The notes under the pieces are model-generated. The model worked only from the letters and a program-made list of their open reading frames with translations. It was not told the DNA's origin and ran no database searches. A stretch of 64,000 nucleotides of DNA, taken from the NCBI RefSeq assembly GCF_002005205.3, contig NZ_CP019702.2, forward strand, positions 620,001-684,000, written 5' to 3'. A program made the position numbers and the translations under genes. This DNA is from Rhizobium rhizogenes. Its GTDB lineage: Bacteria > Pseudomonadota > Alphaproteobacteria > Rhizobiales > Rhizobiaceae. Shown here one piece after another: positions 45,756 through 54,367 of the stretch (positions are counted from its first letter, which is position 1; every line of letters begins with the position of its first letter).

Positions 45756-47608
45756 CAGCTTCCAAGTCCTTCTGCAAGATTTGTGCGGGTCAGTTTCTGG
45801 GCCAACAGCGTGCCGAAATAGGCGATGCCGGCGATGATCAGCACCACGGCGTTGGCGGCCTGCGTGTAGTGGTAGTCGACCAGCCGCAGCGAATAGGTGG
45901 TCAGCACGTCCGTGCTCGGCACGGCGAGGATGACAAAGAGGCTCAAGCCCTTGATGCCCGAGATGAAGGGCAGCAGAACTCCCGTCACCAGCGATCCCTT
46001 CTGGATCGGGATGACGATGGAGATCATGCGGCGGAACCAGCCGGCACCGGCAATCTGCGCGGCCTCTTCCGGGTCCTTTCCAAGCTGCGTCATGGCCGAG
46101 ATGCCGGCGCGTGAGGCATAGGGCATCTGGTCGGCAATCAGCGCCAGGATAAGGATCGTCACCGTGCCATAGAGCGCCGGCATCGGCCCGCGCGGAACGG
46201 CAAACAGCGACAGATAGGCGGCGGCAAAAGCGATGCCGGGCACGAGATAGGGCAGGAACGTTACCTGTCGCAGATAGACCGACAGGGCGCGCACCGGCGT
46301 GCGGATGACGACATAACCGACCAGGAGACCGAGAACGCCCGATGTCAGCGAGGCAAGCCCGACGATCATCATCGTGTTTTTCGCCGCCGCCCAGAGATCA
46401 GGGCTCAGGAGCACGCCGGTCTGCAAAGCCACGGTGTTGAGGTTGGTACCAATCCAGTAGTCGAGGGTGAAGTTGTCGAGCGTGAATTTGGCCGGCATTT
46501 TCATGATGGTCGAGAGCGCCAGCGTCAGAAGCGGCAGACCGACGCTGAGAATGAAGATGGCAGCAGCAAAGCCGGTTGCCGGAAGCCGCATCTTGCCGAG
46601 GCGGTTTTGCCGGTTCATCGAGCCTTTCGAACCGATGGTCACGAACCGGCGCGCTTCGCGCACGAGGCGGGCATCGATCATCAGCGTGATGATGCCGATG
46701 AGCATGATCGAGGCCGCAACGACACCGGCAACACCGGTCTGGCGTGAGGCGATGCTGCGGAACAGCGAGGTGGACAGAACTTCGAACTTCACGGGCAGCC
46801 CGAGAACATAGGGTACGCCGAACTCACCAAGGCATTTTGCAAAGATCAGCACCATGGAAGACAGCAGCGCCGGGCGCATCAGCGGCAGGATGACCTGCAA
46901 GGCCACCTGATAACGATGAGCGCCGAGAATACGCGCGGAATCTTCAAGCTGCGAATCGAACCGGCGAAGTGCCGAGCCGAACAGCAGGATGACGAAAGGC
47001 GTATAATGCAGGGCAAGGATGATGGTGATCGGGAAACGCCCATAGGCAACCCAGTCCGGTGGTGTGAGGCCGATAGCCTCGAACCAGCCGGGCTGGCCAC
47101 CAACGGTGCGGTTCTTGAACAGGGTTGTCCAGGCCAGCGCAAAGGTCCAGGCCGGCAGCATATAGGGCACGATCAGCGCGGTGGCGAACCAGCGGCGGCC
47201 GAACATGTCCGTCCGGCTGATAAGCCAGGCGAGTACGGTGCCGATGACCAGCGAAAGCGCAATCGCCCCGAAAGCCACGGTCAGCGTGTTAAAGAGCGGC
47301 CGCCAGAAAAGGTCTGTCGCGACGGGCGAGAAAAACGCCCTGTCGAGATAATAAAGCGTGAGGTCGCCAACATCCTTGCCGAGACGCCGTTCATGGCCGA
47401 ACTGGACGCGGACGGCGTCAAGAATAATCGAAATGATCGGAACGACGATCAGATAGGTAAAAAGCAAAGCCGTCAAAACGCCAATCAGCGTTGTCGGCTC
47501 CCTGAGCGCGACCTTGAGGCGGTATCGCCATGCCTGCCATGCCGAAGGCGCGGTCGCCGGGGGTCTCCCCAATGCCTCCGCCTTCGTTGATTCACTTAAA
47601 AGAGCCAT
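45755..47608 (-). CDS. ABC transporter permease, fused two-module type
   Basis: This 617-aa permease has two tandem permease domains (about residues 35-320 and 350-610), together about 12 membrane segments, as in FbpB/SfuB and 2-aminoethylphosphonate-type permeases. Each half has an EAA-like loop: QLEDSARILGAHRYQVALQV in the first and DPEEAAQIAGAGWFRRMISI in the second. GGGGAGAGATA upstream fixes ATG 47608. It is the first gene of the leftward operon ending at 39477. Confidence 0.89.
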   Translation of the reverse strand: MALLSESTKAEALGRPPATAPSAWQAWRYRLKVALREPTTLIGVLTALLFTYLIVVPIISIILDAVRVQFGHERRLGKDVGDLTLYYLDRAFFSPVATDLFWRPLFNTLTVAFGAIALSLVIGTVLAWLISRTDMFGRRWFATALIVPYMLPAWTFALAWTTLFKNRTVGGQPGWFEAIGLTPPDWVAYGRFPITIILALHYTPFVILLFGSALRRFDSQLEDSARILGAHRYQVALQVILPLMRPALLSSMVLIFAKCLGEFGVPYVLGLPVKFEVLSTSLFRSIASRQTGVAGVVAASIMLIGIITLMIDARLVREARRFVTIGSKGSMNRQNRLGKMRLPATGFAAAIFILSVGLPLLTLALSTIMKMPAKFTLDNFTLDYWIGTNLNTVALQTGVLLSPDLWAAAKNTMMIVGLASLTSGVLGLLVGYVVIRTPVRALSVYLRQVTFLPYLVPGIAFAAAYLSLFAVPRGPMPALYGTVTILILALIADQMPYASRAGISAMTQLGKDPEEAAQIAGAGWFRRMISIVIPIQKGSLVTGVLLPFISGIKGLSLFVILAVPSTDVLTTYSLRLVDYHYTQAANAVVLIIAGIAYFGTLLAQKLTRTNLAEGLGS

Positions 47609-47790
47609 TATCTCTCCCCGTATGGCCACGCCATTGCCCCGACACGCCGGCAAGCATCTGCCTTCGCGCAGCCTGCGAAACAGGCGGCGCGTGCGTTGAC
47701 CTTCAGCAATGCATCAATGCTTCTGAAGCGGGTGCCGAACCCGCCAATAACGATGATCCCAGCTCCTCCCGAAAACATCGCCGGCAAAAC

Positions 47791-47816
47791 GGATGTGGAA
47801 TAAAAATTCCATATCC
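47791..47816. promoter_or_regulatory. 26-base imperfect palindrome in the permease-LacI interval
   Basis: GGATGTGGAAT and ATTCCATATCC are inverted with one mismatch in 11, around AAAA. It lies about 20 bases downstream of a possible leftward promoter (TTGACA at 47863-47858, GATCAT at 47840-47835), inside the permease leader. It could be an operator or an RNA hairpin. Confidence 0.4.
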
Positions 47817-47871
47817 TGCTCGACCTTGGAATGCATGATCAGTCTTAAAAGGCGTTTTGTCAACGAAAAAA

Positions 47872-47885
47872 TGCACACGTGATCA
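47872..47885. promoter_or_regulatory. Shared operator (TGCACACGTG-A-TCA) upstream of permease operon and LacI gene
   Basis: This near-palindrome is centred on ACGT and differs at one position from the element at 54067-54080 upstream of the second phosphatase operon. It lies 9 bases upstream of a leftward TTGACA (47863-47858). The CG-centred symmetry fits a LacI-family site, and the LacI gene at 48126 is adjacent. Confidence 0.65.
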
Positions 47886-47916
47886 CTAACTTATTTATTT
47901 GTTTTAAAATGCTTTT

Positions 47917-47934
47917 TTGTCACAAAACTGTAAC
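47917..47934 (+). promoter_or_regulatory. PHO-box-like element
   Basis: TTGTCAC-AAAA-CTGTAAC matches the PhoB box consensus (CTGTCATA-W-A-W-CTGTMAY) at 16 of 18 positions by hand. It lies in the 517-base gap between the permease operon and the LacI gene. Read on the plus strand it points at the LacI gene, where no good -10 follows, so the promoter it serves is uncertain. The remainder of the gap (47609-48125) is AT-rich and shows no gene. Confidence 0.5.
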
Positions 47935-48125
47935 TTTTGAACACGGCGGTCGAGAGGAATGTTTTACCTCACACGAAGATAATGGAACGGATGAGACGTT
48001 TTCGCAGAACAGGTACGATCGGCGCTCCGGGAGCGAACGGCGTGCAACCGAAAAATTTCGATTGGAATAGCCGATGCCATATGGCCTGTGGTATCAGGCA
48101 TAGGATTTCGCAACGGGGGAGTTGA

Positions 48126-49112
48126 ATGGCGAGAGGGTTCGTGACGGCCGAAGAGGTGGCGAAAAAAGCCGGGGTTTCACGCTCCGCCGTTTCACGCACC
48201 TTCACTCCCGGCGGCAGCGTTTCAAAAGCAGTCCGGCGCAAGGTGCTGAAAGCCGCGCAGGAACTTGGTTATCGCGTCAACCGTCTGGCACAGGGCCTCA
48301 ATAATGATCGCTCCAACCTCATCGGGGTCGTCGGCGCCAATCTGAGTTCGCCCTTCATTTCAAAGCAGCTCGATCTGCTCAGCATCGGCCTCCTGCGTCG
48401 TGGCCTGCAATGCCTGTTGCTGAATGCGGCGGATGCCCGCAAGGACATCGCGCCGCTGATCGAGCTTCTTTTCGAGTTCCGCGCCCAGGCGATCGTCGTT
48501 CTTTCCGGCGAACCGCCGGCCTCGATTGTCGACGAATGCATCGCCAACGGCGTGCGCCTCATCCTCATCAACCAGCGTCTCGACCGCACCGACACCAATA
48601 TGGTGCTGAGCGACGATTCCCACGGTGCCGACCTTGCCGCCATGCGGCTCGTGGCGGCCAAATGCCGCAAGGTCGCGGTCATTTCCAGTGGCAGCCAGAC
48701 CCCGGCGCAGCTGCGCCGCGCCGGCGCCTTCACCCAGCGCATGACGGTCGAGGGGATCGAGGTCGTTCCTTGGTCCGGCGGGCCGACCAGCTATGACAGC
48801 GGTTATCAGGCCGGTTGTGAATTGCTGGTGGACAAGTCGATCGATGGCGCTTTCTGCGTGACCGATCTGCTGGCGCTCGGTTTCATGGACGCCGCGCGGC
48901 TGGAAATGGGCCGCCGGGTACCGGAAGATCTCTCGATTGTCGGTTTCGATGATATTCCGCAGGCCGGCTGGAAGAGTTATCAGCTGACGACCGTTGCCCA
49001 ATCCTTTGATGCCCTGACCGAGAAGGTCCTGACCGCGCTCAACAGTGACGAGCCGGAAACGCGGCTTCAGGTCGTGCCCGTTTCCATGGTGGAGCGCATC
49101 ACGGCGCGCTAA
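48126..49112 (+). CDS. LacI-family transcriptional regulator of the phosphate-ester operons
   Basis: This 328-aa regulator has an N-terminal helix-turn-helix (TAEEVAKKAGVSRSAVSRTF) and an effector domain (LIGVVGANLSSPFISKQLDL, AIVVLSGEPPASIVDECIAN, GAFCVTDLLALGFMDAARLE, SIVGFDDIPQAGWKSYQLTT). It lies between the two leftward operons, divergent from the importer operon and convergent (4-base overlap) with the Na/Pi transporter gene. The TGCACACGTG-type sites at 47872 and 54067 are the likely targets. Confidence 0.87.
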   Translation: MARGFVTAEEVAKKAGVSRSAVSRTFTPGGSVSKAVRRKVLKAAQELGYRVNRLAQGLNNDRSNLIGVVGANLSSPFISKQLDLLSIGLLRRGLQCLLLNAADARKDIAPLIELLFEFRAQAIVVLSGEPPASIVDECIANGVRLILINQRLDRTDTNMVLSDDSHGADLAAMRLVAAKCRKVAVISSGSQTPAQLRRAGAFTQRMTVEGIEVVPWSGGPTSYDSGYQAGCELLVDKSIDGAFCVTDLLALGFMDAARLEMGRRVPEDLSIVGFDDIPQAGWKSYQLTTVAQSFDALTEKVLTALNSDEPETRLQVVPVSMVERITAR

Positions 49113-50752
49113 ACCGCCTGCCTGATACGGCTTTCGATCAGGAGACCGCTTTCATCGAGGATAGGATGAGCGACGGCGGCAATATGGGCGTTGATGCGTT
49201 TCAGATCACGCAGCATGTCGAGATGCACGGAGCTGGTCTGGATGCTGTCGGCCCGGCCGTCGCGCAGGCGTTGCAGATGGCGCTCCGATGACTGCTTTTC
49301 GAGGCGGCGCACATCTTCCTTCACCTCCACCAGCCGCCGGGCAAGACCGGCATTGCGGGTGGCGAAGACGGATTGGGCCATGCGGATATTGTCGAGCGTG
49401 ACGGCGAAAAGACGCTCCAGCTCACTCTTGCCGTCGTCGGAAAACCTGAGGCCGAGATCGATCTTCTTGGCGATTTCCGGTCGAATGCCCTTCTCGATGA
49501 TATCGCCGATATGTTCGAGATTGATGGCATATTCAACGATATCCATCGCGCGGCGCTGGTCTTTGCGGCACAGCCCATCCTGCCCGACCTTCGAGACATA
49601 GACCTTGATGTCATGCTGAATACGGTCGACCCGGCCTTCGAGTGTGCTGATGTCGTTGAGCTTCGCGACATCGCTGTCGCGCATCGCCTCACTCGCCTGC
49701 CGCAGCATGCGCTCGATCAAGTCGCCAACCAGCAGCACCTCGCGGCTCGCGCCGGCAAGTGCTGCAACCGGCTGATCGAGATCGTGACTGTCGAGATAGC
49801 TGCGACTGCTTTCGCTTCCCTCTTTTTCCGGCAGCATTGCCTTCGTTACCCGCAAAAGCAGCGGCGAGAGCGGCCATGCGATGGCGGCAACAGCCAGATT
49901 GAAGAAAAGATGGGCATCGACCGCAAGATTGGCGTGCGAGAAGGGTGACATATCCAGAAAGGCCGCGCCATATCCGGCAAGAGGCAGCGCCAGAAGACAG
50001 CCGACTGCCCGGACGATGAGATTGCCAACGGCAACCCGGCGCGCCGCCACGGGTGCTTTCAGGGTCGCAAGCACCGGCGGCACCGCACCACCGAGATTGG
50101 CGCCCAGCACCAAAACGATGACGAGGCTCGTTTCGATGCCGCCGCTGGCGGCAAGCGACAGGATGAGAACCACGATGGCAAGGCTGGAGGATGCCAGCAC
50201 CGCCAGTATGGCGGAGAAAACCAGCGCCACCGGCCAGGCATCGCCAAGCATGGTAATGAAGAGGCTGAGCGCCGGTGATTGCCTGATGGGATCGGTCGCG
50301 GCCGACAGAAGATGCAGGGAAAGCAGCATCAGGCCGACCCCGGCAAGAGCCGCACCCGCTCCCTGCCGCTGCGCCGATTTTCCCCGCAGCAGGATGACGC
50401 CCGCGAGGATGAGCATCGGCGACAGCCAGCCAAGCCCGAGCGCGACAATCCACGCTGTCATCGCGGTGCCGACATTGGCGCCGAGCAGCACGATCTGCGC
50501 CATGGCCGGCGCGATAAGGTCTTTTTCAACGAAGGAGGCGACCATCAGCGCGGTCGCGGTCGAACTCTGCAGGGCAATCGTCGCCACGAGACCGGCAATG
50601 AAGGAGCGAAATCCGCCCCGCGTGCCCGCGGCAAGACCGGTGCGGAGCCTGGCGCCGAAGGCGCGCGACATTCCGTCCCTGATCTGCGCAAGGCCGAAAA
50701 GCAACAACGCCACCGCGCCGAACAGATTGATGCTGACAACGACCGATTCCAT
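49109..50752 (-). CDS. Na/Pi cotransporter family protein with PhoU-like domain
   Basis: This 547-aa membrane protein has two NptA-type repeats, each with the QSS/ASS motif (ATIALQSSTATALMVASF and ILAVLASSSLAIVVLILS), about eight membrane segments up to residue 305, and a C-terminal cytoplasmic PhoU-like helical domain (about 330-540). Bacterial members such as E. coli YjbB are reported to export phosphate, while animal relatives import it. As the last gene of an operon of three phosphatases, export of released phosphate is an attractive inference. Confidence 0.87.
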   Translation of the reverse strand: MESVVVSINLFGAVALLLFGLAQIRDGMSRAFGARLRTGLAAGTRGGFRSFIAGLVATIALQSSTATALMVASFVEKDLIAPAMAQIVLLGANVGTAMTAWIVALGLGWLSPMLILAGVILLRGKSAQRQGAGAALAGVGLMLLSLHLLSAATDPIRQSPALSLFITMLGDAWPVALVFSAILAVLASSSLAIVVLILSLAASGGIETSLVIVLVLGANLGGAVPPVLATLKAPVAARRVAVGNLIVRAVGCLLALPLAGYGAAFLDMSPFSHANLAVDAHLFFNLAVAAIAWPLSPLLLRVTKAMLPEKEGSESSRSYLDSHDLDQPVAALAGASREVLLVGDLIERMLRQASEAMRDSDVAKLNDISTLEGRVDRIQHDIKVYVSKVGQDGLCRKDQRRAMDIVEYAINLEHIGDIIEKGIRPEIAKKIDLGLRFSDDGKSELERLFAVTLDNIRMAQSVFATRNAGLARRLVEVKEDVRRLEKQSSERHLQRLRDGRADSIQTSSVHLDMLRDLKRINAHIAAVAHPILDESGLLIESRIRQAV

Positions 50753-50832
50753 CGGATCACCTCGCCTGTCGTTCCCGTCGCCGGTTCTGCACAGGCCCGC
50801 GACGCAGCTCCGCCCGTTGCAAAACCTTCAGA

Positions 50833-52518
50833 TCACACCGCTACACGCTCTTGCCGTGACGCAAGGCGAAGCGTGAAATCGCCTGAGCCGCCTTCAGCAC
50901 GACCCAGAAACAGGCCGAGCGCACCGAAGAAGATTTCGATAAAGCTTTCGACGGACCCATCATGATGATCGGCCTCACGACCGAAACGCGCCGCCAGCAC
51001 CCGATAGAGGGAAAGTCTCTGCGGCTGGATGTGCGGCAGTGCCAGACCCGCGCCCTGACGCAGGCAATACCAGTCGGCAATCAGCTCGAACATCGGCAGT
51101 TCGGAACGTGCTGCGATATCATCAAACGAGGGGCTCCCCTCTTGCCCGAGCAGGCCAATAACCTCGCGCACGGTTTTATCCGCAATGGCCGCAACCACCT
51201 CCGTCGGCCATTCCTTGATGAAATAGCGATGCCTGATCAGCGCCCGCTTGTGGGCCAGCAGAAAACCAACATAGCTGGCCGCCGTAAACGCCCTGTCCTC
51301 ACCCTCGCCTGCCAGCGCAGTTTCCTGCGCGTAGCCCCGGCAAATGCGGCTGTTGACCGGAAGAGCGCCCATTTCCACCGTTTCGACGGCGATCTCCTGC
51401 CGCGAAGGGTGGATGACCTTGAAGGCAGGTGGAAAGGCGACCAGCGATGGTACGGCGATATTGGTGAGCGAATTCTCCTCATCGCCACGTCTCGTCACGC
51501 CTTCCACATGCAGGTGCCCGCTGAAATGAACGGCAAGTCCGGCCTGACGCAACGCATCCTCCACCGCCTTGCGCGGCGTACGGCGCACGACATTGGTTTC
51601 GCCGAACAACGCGCCTTCGGCGCCACTTGCACCATCGAAGGGATCAAGCGCCGGATAATGGGAGAAACCGAGCAATGTCTTGCCGAGCGCCTCGGCCCTA
51701 TGACGCACATCGGCAATCCAGTCGATGATGAAGGGCTTGCAGCGCAAAAGCGCGTTCCAGCCGCCGGAAGTGCTGTCAGTGAAGGCCGCTTCCTCGCCCG
51801 CCTCGAACGTGCCATCGAGCGGCTCGAAAATATTGGCGTCGATCATCATGAGCCAGAGCCCCGGCTCCGGCTCGACGAGATAGGAGGCATCCATCAGCTG
51901 GTAGACATTGCGCCCATCGGGCGAGCGCACCTCGTAGAGACGGTCTTCCGACGCATCGGATGTCCCGAAAGGCGTTTCCCAATGCAGATAATCCGGTTGG
52001 CGGAAGTAACCGAAGTCTGCCATGGGGCCAAGCCCCACAGGGTAACCCTCGCAATACATCCGGTCGCTGACGACAACCCGCTCCCCGGCCCGCCGTGCAT
52101 CGCTCGAAACGGAAAGGCATCGGCCATTTTCCGTCAGGAATTCCTTGGTATGGTGCCGGCCGCGCGGGCCGAAAATATCGTGGTTTCCGGGCAATGCATA
52201 AAAGGCGGTGCCATGGGCATCGCGATGCTGCTCCAGAATGCCCTTCAGCGTTTCGGTGGTCGCCCGCTGGCCGTCATCGGTATAATCGCCAAGCAGCACC
52301 ACATGGCGAATGCCGCGCTGCCGCACCTCATCGAGCGCGGCATGCAATGCATCGGCGCTCTCGTTGAAAACCCGGGTGGATTCGCGTGTGTCCGACCAGC
52401 TGCGCATGGTGATGCGCTCACCATCGATCTCCATGCCCGGAAACCCGAAATCAGCGGCGGTGTCGTGGAAATGCGCATCGGCAATGACGGCGACGGAAGG
52501 AAGCGCACGTGTCAGCAT
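50833..52518 (-). CDS. Calcineurin-like metallophosphoesterase
   Basis: This 561-aa enzyme has the full metallophosphoesterase motif set: VAVIADAHFHD (Asp-x-His), VLLGDYTDDG, ALPGNHDIFGPRG, LGFSHYPALD and FSGHLHVEGV. The catalytic domain occupies about residues 1-370 and is followed by a C-terminal region of about 190 aa that I do not recognise. There is no signal peptide, so it should be cytoplasmic. It overlaps the CX5R phosphatase gene by 7 bases. A remnant of a paralogue's C-terminal region lies at 23749-23881. Confidence 0.87.
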   Translation of the reverse strand: MLTRALPSVAVIADAHFHDTAADFGFPGMEIDGERITMRSWSDTRESTRVFNESADALHAALDEVRQRGIRHVVLLGDYTDDGQRATTETLKGILEQHRDAHGTAFYALPGNHDIFGPRGRHHTKEFLTENGRCLSVSSDARRAGERVVVSDRMYCEGYPVGLGPMADFGYFRQPDYLHWETPFGTSDASEDRLYEVRSPDGRNVYQLMDASYLVEPEPGLWLMMIDANIFEPLDGTFEAGEEAAFTDSTSGGWNALLRCKPFIIDWIADVRHRAEALGKTLLGFSHYPALDPFDGASGAEGALFGETNVVRRTPRKAVEDALRQAGLAVHFSGHLHVEGVTRRGDEENSLTNIAVPSLVAFPPAFKVIHPSRQEIAVETVEMGALPVNSRICRGYAQETALAGEGEDRAFTAASYVGFLLAHKRALIRHRYFIKEWPTEVVAAIADKTVREVIGLLGQEGSPSFDDIAARSELPMFELIADWYCLRQGAGLALPHIQPQRLSLYRVLAARFGREADHHDGSVESFIEIFFGALGLFLGRAEGGSGDFTLRLASRQERVAV

Positions 52519-53120
52519 GATGGGGCGGTCTTTCTGCCGTCAACCATGTCGATCCAGTCGGAAGCACGGCGGGCGGCGGCATAGAGCATGGGTTTCGGCG
52601 TCTCGAACCATTCATCAGGCCGCAATTCCCGTCTGGTGCGGATCACGGCCAGCGCGTCGTCAAGGGTGGGGTAAAGGTGCGGCTGCTGCTTGTGCAGGAA
52701 AAGCGCCACCAGCGAGACGGAGCGGCTGCGACCGCTGCGGCAGTTGACGAGCACATTGCCACCATCGGCGAAAGGATAGGTTTCGCGTTTCGGCATGGTC
52801 TGACGCAGCGCGCCGTCAAGAATGTAATAGGCCCCCAGCATCATGGTGTCGGGGCTGCCCTCCCCGTCGATCAGGCCAAGCTTGTAATAGCGGATATCGC
52901 CATAACCCACAGGGCGTCTGTCGCCCTCTTCCGCCGCCGCCTGCACGAGATTGATGTCGAGATTGACGGCGCAATTGACGACAGTGGTAATGCCGTGCTG
53001 GCGCAGGAGCCCGAGATCACTCGCACCATCGCTGCCGCCGATATAAAGCGCAGCATTATGCGGGCCGAGCCCTTCCGCAATCAGGCTGATTGCAGGCCGG
53101 GCATAAACGGGTCCATCCAT
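52512..53120 (-). CDS. Dual-specificity-type (CX5R) phosphatase, second copy
   Basis: This 202-aa paralogue of the protein at 39477-40103 has the P-loop VLVNCRSGRSRSVSLVALF, again with Asn before the catalytic Cys. Shared flanks include GITTVVNCAVNLDIN, IRYYKLGLIDGEGSPDT and the C-terminal WFETPKPMLYAAARRASDWI. GGAGGAATG precedes the start. It overlaps the metallophosphoesterase start and follows an IMPase-family gene, mirroring the IMPase-CX5R pair of the first operon. Confidence 0.83.
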   Translation of the reverse strand: MDGPVYARPAISLIAEGLGPHNAALYIGGSDGASDLGLLRQHGITTVVNCAVNLDINLVQAAAEEGDRRPVGYGDIRYYKLGLIDGEGSPDTMMLGAYYILDGALRQTMPKRETYPFADGGNVLVNCRSGRSRSVSLVALFLHKQQPHLYPTLDDALAVIRTRRELRPDEWFETPKPMLYAAARRASDWIDMVDGRKTAPSC

Positions 53121-53185
53121 TTCATTCCTCCATATGCACGAAGCGCCCTTGCCAGGCCCTGGACGGACGGGCGCCCGTCAAGAAA

Positions 53186-54025
53186 TCAGGCCGACGCCGC
53201 CCGCTGCCGATCCGACGGCTGCCGCTCGGCCAAAGGTATCTTCGACGCCTCGCTGACACCCCTGGCAACACCGCCGGCTGCGGCCAGCACCGGTCCGCCC
53301 TCCCTCATACTGCCAATTTCCAGGAAAGGGCAGACATCGCCGCCAGCTTCGCTGACGAGTAGCAGCCCCGCAAGACAATCCCATGAATTCATATGCAATT
53401 CGAGATAGGCATCGGAACGGCCATCCGCCACATAGGCGAGCGCCATGGCGCCGGAGCCGGCACGGCGGACATTCGTGCCCATGTCGAGCAGGTTCCTGAC
53501 GACATCGAGATAGGTGGCATTTGCCACGCGGGTCGACCAGCCCATTTCGATCGACGCCGCATCGAAGCGCTGCGTCTCCGATACCCGGATCGGCAGCCCG
53601 TTGCGCGTTGCGCCCTCGCCGCGACGGGCAAAATAAAGTTCATCGAGCGCGGGGTTATAGATCGCGCCGATCTCGGTTTGTCCGTTTTCGACATAAGCGA
53701 TGGAGATGCAGAAATGCGGAATGCCGCGGGCGAAATTCGCGGTGCCGTCGATGGGATCAACCACCCAGACGCGGTCGCCGATCTCTCCGCCGCCTTCTTC
53801 TCCGAAAAAACTGTCATCGGGAAAACCGGCTGCGATCGCGCCGCGAATATGCGCCTCGGAGGCAGCATCCGTCACCGTCAGGAAATCCTGCGGCCCCTTC
53901 ATCGAGAAGCTGCGCGTCGCTTCGCCCTGAAAACCTTTCAGCACCAGTTCCCCGGCGGAAAGAATAACGCTGCGGCAGAGTTCGGCGCGAGCCGCCAATG
54001 TATCCGGATAAGACATCGAGTCCAT
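53186..54025 (-). CDS. Inositol monophosphatase family protein, second copy
   Basis: This 279-aa Mg2+-dependent phosphatase has the metal-binding FFGEEGGGEIGD, WVVDPIDGTANFARGIPHF and the C-terminal HMNSWDCLAGLLLVSEAGG. It is the first gene of the operon ending with the Na/Pi transporter. I chose ATG 54025 because GAGGAG lies upstream and because longer starts (54073) would fall in the operator and promoter. Confidence 0.86.
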   Translation of the reverse strand: MDSMSYPDTLAARAELCRSVILSAGELVLKGFQGEATRSFSMKGPQDFLTVTDAASEAHIRGAIAAGFPDDSFFGEEGGGEIGDRVWVVDPIDGTANFARGIPHFCISIAYVENGQTEIGAIYNPALDELYFARRGEGATRNGLPIRVSETQRFDAASIEMGWSTRVANATYLDVVRNLLDMGTNVRRAGSGAMALAYVADGRSDAYLELHMNSWDCLAGLLLVSEAGGDVCPFLEIGSMREGGPVLAAAGGVARGVSEASKIPLAERQPSDRQRAASA

Positions 54026-54061
54026 GCGCAACAACCATCTCCTCAAGAGTGAACGCGCGTT

Positions 54062-54090
54062 CATATTGCACACGTGTTCATTATTTTCAA
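54062..54090 (-). promoter_or_regulatory. Promoter with embedded shared operator (second phosphatase operon)
   Basis: On the minus strand, TTGAAA (54090-54085), a 17-base spacer and AATATG (54067-54062) form a promoter-like pair. The near-palindrome TGCACACGTGTTCA (54067-54080) fills most of the spacer and differs at one position from the site at 47872-47885. The rest of the 342-base gap up to the GGDEF-EAL gene at 54368 shows no gene. Confidence 0.6.
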
Positions 54091-54367
54091 GCGTGATTTT
54101 AAAGGGAATTTATCGAGTCGGGCCAGACGGCCGATCATGCCAGTTCAGAACCTCAATCACAATTGATCGCACGAGGCCAAGCGCCTGGTCCGGGCTGCTC
54201 AAGAAAGACGTAAACCCGCATTTGCAGACACAAATGGATACATGTTGCGCAAGGCGGCAAGGTACATCTTGAGGTTGATCCAGTTGTCTCCCGGTTAACC
54301 CTGTGTATTTCCAATGACGTAACTGGAATTATGCTAAAAACGCTCCTCTGTACTTGATGAGCCGTGG

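Noticed and set aside
47879..48070. 63-codon open frame in the permease-LacI interval
   Set aside because: It overlaps the PHO-box-like and operator elements, lacks a ribosome binding site and has no recognisable features.
39477..53120. Interpretation of the CX5R proteins as protein tyrosine phosphatases of host-signalling type
   Set aside because: They lack secretion signals, lie in metabolic operons with small-molecule phosphatases, and have the unusual Asn before the catalytic Cys.
54024..54272. 82-codon plus-strand frame upstream of the GGDEF-EAL gene
   Set aside because: It covers the promoter and operator of the leftward phosphatase operon and shows no protein features.
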